This document shows, piece by piece, positions 49,778 through 58,565 of a stretch of 64,000 nt of DNA. The stretch covers positions 3,274-67,273 of the forward strand of contig JBBBWG010026624.1 in assembly GCA_037176905.1 (NCBI GenBank), written 5' to 3'. Made by a program: the position numbers and the translations under genes. Source of the stretch: Azolla pinnata. Its lineage: Eukaryota; Streptophyta; Polypodiopsida; Salviniales; Salviniaceae. The notes beneath the pieces were generated by a model, which was not told the origin of the DNA, searched no databases, and was given only the letters and a program-made list of their open reading frames with translations. Within the stretch, counting starts at the first letter, position 1. Each line of letters opens with the position of its first letter.

Positions 49778-50099
49778 GCCTCTTCTTCCTTGTCTTGGCA
49801 GGAAGGTCCAGGATTCGGAAGAGGAGCGTTCTGTTCACCGCAGGGCGCGGGCGAGGCCGGAGCCTCGACTTGCTCTTTGTTGAATCGATTTTCGTTGAAG
49901 GAGGGAGGAGCAGACAGAGGCGAGGGAGCAGCGGAGCGGAAGCGACGGGAACCTGCAGGAGAGACAGACAGAGAAGACGATGGAGATGGAGGCAGACGAA
50001 CAAGAAGAAGAAGAAGCAGACGACGGCGATGGCGATGGCGAGGAAGAAGACGATGGAGAAGACGACGAAGATAGCAGAGGACAGTTTTGTAATTTGGGG

Positions 50100-50530
50100 G
50101 AACTTGAAGAAGAAGAGTTTTGTGAAGAAGAAGAAGAAGAAGAAGAAATGTGAAGAGTTTTGTGAAGAAGAAGAAGAAGAAATGTGAAGAGTGTTGTGAA
50201 GAAGAAGAAGAAGAAGAAGAAATGTGAAGAGTTTTAAGAAGAAGAAGAAGCGTGAAGAGTAAGAAATGTGAAGAGTGTTGTGAAGAAGAAGAAGAAGAAG
50301 AAGAAATGTGAAGAGTTTTAAGAAGAAGAAGAAACGTGAAGAGTTTTAAGAAGAAGAAGAAACGTGAAGAGTTTTGTGAAGAAGAAGAAGAAATGTGAAG
50401 AGTTTTGTGAAGAAGAAAGAAGAGGAAATCCGAAGAGTTCCGAAGAAGAAGAAGAAGAAGAAATGTGAAGAGTTTTTTGTGAAGAAGAAAGAAGAGGAAT
50501 TCCAAAGAGTTCCGAAGAAGAAGAAGAAAT
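50100..50530. repeat. GAA-rich minisatellite upstream of ADC
   Basis: About eleven units of GAAGAGTTTTGTGAAGAAGA type with 3-8 GAA triplets and AAATGT, unit length about 30-48 bp. The ADC sense strand is CTT/TTC-rich. It begins about 320 bp before the ADC start. Confidence 0.9.
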
Positions 50531-51201
50531 CTGGAGCAGAAGAAGGCACTGCACGATGAAGTTGTCCCTGATGTGCTCTGCCCTGGAGCAGTAACGTATT
50601 CGAACGCAATCCGCAACTTCTCATTCCAAGTGTCTCGACTCGACTCGACTCAGCTCAGCTCAGCTCAAGTCCGCGGCCTTCGGTAGAGGTCACTACATCT
50701 TTCTTTCCTTTCGTTCGCTTTTTTTGTCCCTTCTGCGCATTCTGTCTAGCGAATCTCCGCTACAGGGAAGGAAGAAAGCGCTCTTCTGTTTTCAACTGCA
50801 AAAACAAAAAAGAAAGAAAGAAAAACGAAGCCTGGTTACGTGCCTCGCGCAGCACGCTCCGTTCCGTTCAGCTGCTGCTACTGCTCTTTCTTGGCCGAGG
50901 GGCATCTTTTTCGTATGGACTCTGATCCTCCGACGATTTGGACCATGCAAAAGGTGTGCCTAAAAGATAAGCGAGACCACGTTTCAACGGCTTCCACGGG
51001 TGTCATCGTTGCCCCAGCACTGCCTTCATCGCACCGCGTGGGCGCGAACATATGCCTTGATATAAGATCCACGTCGTTTGTTTTCTTCTGACAGCATCAT
51101 CGAAACACTGACCATTTTTGGAACCATGGCAATCGACAATGTTCTCCCTATTATCGCGTGTGGCCTGGTTTTTGGACCACAGTTCGTCTCCGCATCGCTC
51201 G

Positions 51202-51336
51202 AAATTCGCGATGCCCTCGAATAATAACGAATTCGCGATGCCCTCGAATAATAACGAATTCGCGATTCCCTCGAATAATAACGAATTCGCGATTCCCTCG
51301 AATAATAACGAATTCGCGATTCCCTCGAATAATAAT
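51202..51336. repeat. Five-copy 27-bp tandem repeat
   Basis: Five adjoining 27-bp units of GAATTCGCGATTCCCTCGAA plus TAATAAC. Units 1-2 have GATGCC and units 3-5 GATTCC. Unit length is a multiple of three, which explains the open frames through it. Confidence 0.95.
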
Positions 51337-51934
51337 GAGTCCAGACGATGGCATGCGTAGGTAGCCAATACAAAACTTTGGTTGGCCCTTTGTTTTCTAT
51401 TGTATCTTATGGCCCAATGAATTCAGTAGCACTATCTGTACAAACTCGTTTGCTACATTCGATGGTCCAATCTCAAAATTGGCATTTCTCGACCGTGTTT
51501 GCATTTCACCATTCGATACAGAGTAATTGAGAGTGCCAACACAACAAGATGTAGGGTGTCTTCAGAAGGCCAATTTACCTTCTTATGGGACGAAATAACG
51601 ACTTCTGTAACGGCTCCATCGATGCTATTATGCCCCTTGTTAGTTATACAAGCGACCAAAGCCCATCCTCTCGATTAACTGGGACATCGATGAGATGTTG
51701 GGTTCACGAACATGGATGATGGGCCGATTTGATTACCCCTCTTTCCTTTTCTTTGGCTTTGAGTCTTTATCGTTCACTTACTCGCCGGATCCATGGTGGA
51801 GTCCAGCGAAGTCCCTTGGTTGCTATCTACAAAGTCAGAATGTCTTCTTGTTCTTGTTTTTATATTGCTTATCGGCGATGCAAAAATCTGAGGTTCTACA
51901 TCACCGTTATATTCTTATAATGGCAATTCTAGGG

Positions 51935-52310
51935 CTTCATGCACATGCATCACCATCACTATCATCGTCGCTGTTGTCATCATCATCATCATCATCACCA
52001 TCATCACCGTCATGATCTTCGCTGTCATCATCATCACCATCATCACCGTCATGATCTTCGCTGTCATCATCATCACCATCACCACCGTCATGATCTTCGC
52101 TGTCATCATCATCACCATCATTGCTTCCCCATTCCCTTACCGGCTCATCATTTAATCAAAACCAAAACCACGGCGGCGACGAGGACCATCGACAAGCAGC
52201 GGCTGATGTGGTCATGTCCTTAATCAACATCGCAACATTACACGAATCCGAAGCTTCATCGACTTCATCATCCTCATCCTCATCCTCATCCTCACCATCA
52301 TCATCCAACA
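51935..52310. repeat. CAT array with 39-bp units upstream of VPS37
   Basis: A CAT run at about 51970-52005 leads into three units of about 39 bp, GTCATCATCATCACCATCAT followed by CACCGTCATGATCTTCGCT (52000-52115). A short TCATCC run follows at 52255-52305. Confidence 0.9.
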
Positions 52311-52489
52311 ACAATGGAGTGAAGATATCATCTCAATGCTATTACCAGATGGAGTGTAAAAACGCCAGAAAAACATCAAATTCATATGGAGAGTACATTG
52401 CGTAAGTAATTAAAAAAACGCCAGGGTCAAGAAGAAGAAGAAGAAGAAGAAAGAAAGAAAATACAGAGTCACAAACAAGAGACGGGAGA

Positions 52490-52534
52490 CGCAGACGACG
52501 CCGACGACGCAGACGCAGACGACGCAGACGCAGA

Positions 52535-52615
<81 letters not shown>

Positions 52616-52617
52616 AG
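52490..52617. repeat. GACGCA/GACGCC hexamer array before the VPS37 start
   Basis: About 128 bp of GACGCA, GACGCC and GACGAC triplet pairs, ending about 55 bp before the VPS37 ATG. It is probably in the 5' leader. A GAA run (52433-52460) lies just to its left. Confidence 0.92.
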
Positions 52618-52672
52618 ACAGAGACAGGAAGAAGAAACAGAAGCATTGATATATAAATCCAGGGAACGTACC

Positions 52673-55600
52673 ATGTTCAGACCTTATGCGTAAGAATCCC
52701 TCTCTCTCTCTCTCTCTCACCTATCCATCATTTCTTTCTGATCAGGTGCGTCTTTTTTTTCTTCTGTTTTTCCCTTTCTGTCTTTCCATTTCGGTTCTCA
52801 ATCTTGCTCGTTTCATACCCCGTCTGTTGTAGGTTATGTTTTCTTACGATATACACCGGCCCTAGTTTCCTTTCCTTTTGTTTCCCCCCCCTCTGCGCCT
52901 TTTTGATCATTTGTATTTGCTTTCTCTGAGAAGATGACTCGCTGTTTCGTATTGTGTTAATTATTAGGATTTCCAGCCCTTAACTTTTCTCTTCCCTCAT
53001 TAAAAATTGAGTTTTTTTTCACCTGCAACAAGATGAAAAAGCTAAGTTGAGTGCAGGGTATTTTAGGAAAGAACGATCACAGTAGTTCCCTATGACGTGT
53101 TCTGTATTTCCAAGGAATACTGAAGTTTTCAAGTATGCTTCGTGAGATGGTTGGATGCACTTAGTTCTATCTTGGCGATTTTCTTTCTTTGTCATGATAA
53201 TTTAAGAAGAGGATCCCACATTTTGATGAAATTGAGAAGGTTTTATTCTAATAAAAGTTGTAGATTCCTTTGTTATTTGCATGTATATGGACGCAAACGT
53301 GTTTGAAATCGTTTTTATGTAGAGTATTTAGAAAGTTGTGTCGATATTGTATGCTTCAAAGTGACGTTTTGGTTGATGTTCAGATCAGTATCATGTTCTC
53401 TTACTCCATCTGAGTTTGTGGTGTAGTTCTCGAATATCATGTCATTCTGAATACACAGATCAAATTTGGGTCTACATGATAGTTTGTCAAGAGCAAAGAG
53501 CTCCGAATTTGTGATACTAACAGTTTCTAAAGGAATGAACTATAATGATTTGGTGAAGTACTCTTTGCAAATCACAGTACCTTAGCAAATTCGTTTTCTA
53601 CTTGTTACAAACGTTTACACAACTGCCCATTTCTTCTACATGAATTTGTATGAAGTCGATGAAGTATCGGACCTTTGATTCTCATTACGATTTGCAATAA
53701 ATGATTTGTTTTTTCTAGCTGTTCTTTTAGGTGTTTTCATGTTGTTTCGACTCTCAGAACGTTCTAAGTATTTAATTATCTGGTTTCAGTAATGGATCTT
53801 ACCCTCCATTTCCAACACAATCATGGTACCCTCCTGCCCCTGGGCAGATTGGAATCGAGAATAATGCATCAGCTGGGAGCACGCTAAACAACGATTCTAG
53901 GCCATATTCACCTCAACGAGCTGCAACTTCTAGTCCCTCTGATATTTTTATTGCCCTTAGAAATAAGAGGTGAGTTGTCTTATGATTGTAAAGCTTTTTT
54001 AATTAATGGATTCAAGTGATTCTTTCATTCTGCAATTTAGTTTCTATCGAAGCGTAAAACATCTTCCGATGATTTAGTAAAAGATGGAGTGTTTGTACAG
54101 TGACTATAATCAAAACATTGTTTGAATTGAAAAAAAGGGGAAGGAAGAAAATCTACACATGTTTGGCAGTGGAGTAGGGCCATTCTCTTTGAACGCTTCA
54201 ACATGTTAGGCCACATTCAAGCAAACACTTTATCATGAATTTTAGTTTCTTGTCGAATAAGTTATGAAGGAAACAGAAACTATATTAACCTCTATGTAAA
54301 GGCCAAGTTTCTTGCAAGGTCGAAAGAAATGTGCAAGAGAGATATAAATAACCCAAGAAAGAAAGACTTTGTTAACCTCCATAGAGCCCAAGTGGCTGAT
54401 GTAAGAATTGACTTCAAAAAAGTAATTTGATCAATTATGTGAATGACAGAGCTGCCAACATAATCCTTGAGCACCTCAAACCGTCCTTACAGGCATCATG
54501 CCAGAATGCCTATCTTATCATCATGAAAAGATTGCAGAGGATGATCTGGAAGGATGCCATGTGTATTGACGAACTGAACAAACTAAATATGAACATCTAG
54601 CTGTTTATTCAGACTAACTACTAGAATGCATTTTGGTGAACATTATTCTTCATGGACTTTGACAAAATTGATTGTACATGCATTTTGAAGCTTAGAGTTT
54701 TGCCATCCAAATCCTTGTACTTCACGAGTTTGATTACTAGTAGATGAGGGTAGATGAGAAAAGAGCAATGTGCCTTATTTATAACTAGAAGCGTAGATTG
54801 AACTTCTAATTCTACTGAGAAGGAAAGAGGACATTTTTTCAGTACAGAAGAACTGCAGAAGTTGCTTTCAGACCAGGATGCCTACTCAACATTTTTCCAA
54901 TCTTTGGAAACAGTGAGACAGACTGAATTGGTGAGGCCTATGAAGTCTTGTCACGTTCTTAATTTGTTACTCACTCTTTTGTGCATAACATAATTGAGCT
55001 GACCGGTTGATGTTATCTGTTCTAGCTCTGGGCCGAGTTGCTAAACAGAACCGTTGAACTTGCTAGTAAGATATCTTGAAGCTTCATGACCTTCTTATGT
55101 GAAATAATTAGCAACAACTGACTTCACTTTTGATTTGCAGAACGAAACCTAGAGAAAGAATCGGACATATTCCAGCTTCGGAATCAGGTTGGTTGAAGTA
55201 GTTTGGGTACCACATAACAGTGGAAGTGTACATTCTGTTCATAAAACCAATTAGAATCGCAGAAAATTCATCTTAAGAGTAATTTTGAAAAAATTCATTG
55301 TGGATAAACAAAATAGTTGGGTGATAGTATGATGTTCTAGGTTTTATGAATGTTGGACAGGATGTTTTAAGAGCATTGCGTTCATGTTCATCCCATTGAT
55401 TTCTACAGCTCTCATAATTTGTGCCCCTTCGTGATTATTGATACAATTTTAACAGCCCTAAAGTTTGTGTGCTACTAGTGTTCAGATATGTGTGAGAGCC
55501 GTAAGAAAACCTCATGAAGGTTACTGAAGAATGGGAAGAAAAGCCATTGTAATTCCATGATTAGTTATTACAAGCTGTTGCAGTGCATTGTCTAAAACAG

Positions 55601-56313
55601 CTTACGTTCCTGTAAAAATTAATTTGCCCATTTGCATACAGTATTTATTGTGCACAAGTGGAATTGATAGGTGAAAAAATTGTGTCCTACTTGTGAATCC
55701 TTGTTTGCAGTGCACCATTATTAGAACCACAGAGTTAGCTGCTGCACAGGAAAAATTCAACGAGGTCCATAAGCAAGAGATAAATTTGAAGGCAGTGTAC
55801 TCTCCTGCGGTGCTTCTAGAGAGGCTTCATGGTTAGCAACTGTTTATCAAGCTGAATAATCATGCTGTCTGGGAATCTTAATGAGCTATGGAAAAAACTC
55901 CTGATTTTTCTCCATTTCCCTGAAATCCTCTGAGATCATTCTTTATTCACGATTGGACATGGTTCATGAGGTAAAGAATTGACCATTCAGAGGAATTCGA
56001 AGAGGTGAGGAAATGATGGGAGTGTTTCCAAGTTCTTTCTTTCAGGAGAACACTTAAAAAGCAGTTTCTTCTATAAAAAGTAATTAAGTTATTTGTAATC
56101 TTGAAAAACCAGAGCTTACAACATTTTGTACTGACCTCTTTTCGTGTCCTTTTAGAATCAACATCAAAAGTAGATGAAGAATCAGAAATGATCTATCAAC
56201 AGTTACTTTCAGGGGAAATCACCTTGGCCGACTTTCTGCAAAACTACCGGAAATTGCGCTTCTTGTACCATAAACGCACCTTGACGCGTCTTGCTGCAAA
56301 AACTTCATTATGA
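52673..56313 (+). CDS. VPS37: VPS37, ESCRT-I subunit
   Basis: Component of ESCRT-I, which sorts ubiquitinated membrane proteins into multivesicular bodies. Seven exons: 52673-52689, 53790-53969, 54843-54930, 55026-55065, 55141-55187, 55711-55831 and 56156-56313, joined in frame to 216 residues, the same as the plant family (about 217). The N-terminal part is Pro/Ser/Tyr-rich and disordered (MFRPYANGSYPPFPTQSWYP). The Mod(r) domain follows: STEELQKLLSDQDAYSTFFQ, then LEKESDIFQLRNQCTIIRTT, ELAAAQEKFNEVHKQEINLK, VYSPAVLLERLHESTSKVDE and YRKLRFLYHKRTLTRLAAKT. The first coding exon is only 17 nt (MFRPY plus two bases) and is followed by a 1.1-kb intron; its choice is supported by frame and by the MF start seen in other plant VPS37 proteins. 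Confidence 0.93.
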
Positions 56314-57889
56314 TCCATCCAGGTTGATCTATAGGCTTTTGTATATACCCTAGTTTCTTCACTAAGAGCACTCACTGTGTGAATATAATAAACATGTAAT
56401 GCATGTTTGGCATCGTGAGCAGAACCAGTTAAATACGAAGATTTAATTAACACTGTGACTGCAAATAAGGGTGGAAATATTATACTAGAAGTTCTGGAAA
56501 GGAAGGACGTCATTTCTTAGCTTGTGGCAGGGGGCGAGATTATATATTGCCTCCATATGATTGTAAACTCATGGTACATCTTCCTGTAAAATTAAAGGAG
56601 GGATATTCTATTCATCTGTTTCTGCAATATTGGTATAGAGCAATACTTTGTGTGTACAATGATATATTCCCCATGAGTATGAATGTGTAGTCCCAGAACC
56701 TTGATTCACCCTCCCAAACAAATAGCAGGTGGCACAGATAAGATTGCAAAATCACTCAAAATGCGTATCAAATCTGAATATTGGATTGCAAAGTTTTTTT
56801 GGGATGGCATTGTATTTAATGATTTTCATCTGTATGCAAATAGATTGTTAATCTCTCCTATGATAAGGAGCGGTTTTGTTGTTTGCTTGTAAATACATCT
56901 ACATGTTACCAACATGCAGACATGGGAAATCCTGATAATCTGTCTGTGGTTAAGAGCGATTCTTAACTAATAAGCTCAACATTAGGAGTAAATGTACATG
57001 TGGTGTGATGTAACCAAGAGATTGATTAATCAGTCCTGCCAAGTGTATAATCTGGTAAGAACTGTGGTGATATTCTTTATGCTTCCCGACACACACACAC
57101 ACACACATATATATATACATCTACACTACGCAGGTCCGATTGTTTCATTGATGATGAAGTATATTCATGCATAAATGTCGTCGATTTTAGAGCATGCTTT
57201 GGGCTTCTTGATACCTAGCTGATTGGATCTCTCATTGAATTGCATCTCAGTGTTGGTTGTTTGGGATGCATTTTTGCTTGATCTTTGCTCTGCAGCTGTG
57301 GATGGGGAGATTAGAATCTCTACAGATGCTGGTCTATGATCATTATGATAAGCCCTAACGTAGTAAACACTCGAGACTCCAAATCCTTAAACCTCAGGAC
57401 TTGATGATTCTTGGGCCAAATACCCCCGAGAAAACCTGCAACTTGGAACAATCAGAAAGTAAACCATTAGTAGGCCCTAAATTGAGAGAACCTCAAATTC
57501 AACTCATCCTAAACCCCAAAGAGATGCTTAAGAATCAAAACTTGTCTATCATCCCTGGAGGCCCTTGATAGATGGGGGCCTAAACGCGAATGCTTTTAAA
57601 CCTCAAATTTATTGGGAGAATCGAGAAAAATTGCCCAGGGATTTTAAAACCCTGCATCTACAGAAATTTAGACACTGTTGTATCTCTTCAAGGCAAGACT
57701 CCGAAGAATCCAAGAGAGACGATCGAATTGTAGGGCCTAAACCCCAGAAACTCCCCCAAATCCTTAGATCTCGGTCGGGGATTTGATAGGCAACGGGTAA
57801 TTTGAAAGGCACTGGTAAAACCCTAAACCGAGCCCAAATCTGCGTAAACCAAAAGGCCCCCGACCGGATAAACCTGGGATGTTACTAAA
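56314..57889. other. Intergenic region between VPS37 and the PPR gene
   Basis: AT-rich to about 57330, with a CA/TA run at 57090-57118. From 57340 the text becomes rich in CCTAAA/AACCTCA words (for example AAACCTCAAATT and AAACCCTGCATC), which looks like a worn extension of the telomere-like block that follows. No gene is recognised. Confidence 0.5.
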
Positions 57890-58505
57890 TGCGAAGATGT
57901 TAAACCCTGAACCCTGAACCCTAAACCTAGAACCCTAAAACCCAAACCCTAGAACCCTAAAAAGAAGCCCTAAAACCCTAGCCTTGGACCCTAAAACCCC
58001 TAAACCCCTAAACCCTAAACATAGAACCTAGAACCCTAACCCTAAAACCCTAAACCAGAACCCTAAAACCCCTAAACCCTAAATCCAGAACCCAAGAACC
58101 CCTAAACCTAAAACCATAACCCTAAAACCATAACCCTTGAGCCCTAAAACCCTAACCCAGAACACTAAAACCCTAACCTTGAACCCTGAAACCCTAACCT
58201 AGAACCCTAAAACCCCTAAACCCTAAACCTGAACACGAAAACTCTAACCCTAAACCCCTAAACCCTAAACCCAGAACCCTAGAACCCTAACCCCGAACAC
58301 GAAAACCCTAACCCTAAACCCAAAAACCCTAACCCTAAACCCTACAACCCTAACCTTGAACCCTAAAACCCTAAAACCCGAAACCCTAACCCAGAACCCT
58401 ACAACCCTAACCTTGAACCCTAAAACCCTAAAACCCGAAACCCTAACCCAGAACCCTACAACCCTGACCTTGAACCCTAAAACCCTAAAACCCGAAACCC
58501 TAATT
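57890..58505. repeat. Degenerate telomere-like block (CCCTAAA/CCCTAAC/CCAGAACCCTA)
   Basis: About 600 bp of AACCCTAAAACCCTAACCCAG-type words in one orientation. Near the right end a unit of about 55 bp (ACCTTGAACCCTAAAACCCT, then AAAACCCGAAACCCTAACCC) is repeated three times almost exactly (58345-58505). It ends about 60 bp before the PPR start codon. Confidence 0.93.
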
Positions 58506-58565
58506 CCCTGCCCTGCAAGCAGGTTTTGGAAATGAGCTCTCTTCCTTCGCCATCGCTCTGTTCCT

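Larger units (their letters stand above)
49778..52672. other. Divergent promoter region between ADC and VPS37
   Basis: Non-repetitive stretches (50560-51180 and 51345-51930) separate several repeat blocks listed on their own. A short run of CTCGACTCGACTCAGCTCAG lies near 50638-50668. No gene is recognised. ADC reads left and VPS37 reads right from here. Confidence 0.5.

Noticed and set aside
51202-51336. CRISPR-like array
   Set aside because: The 27-bp units follow each other directly without unique spacers, and this is plant nuclear DNA.
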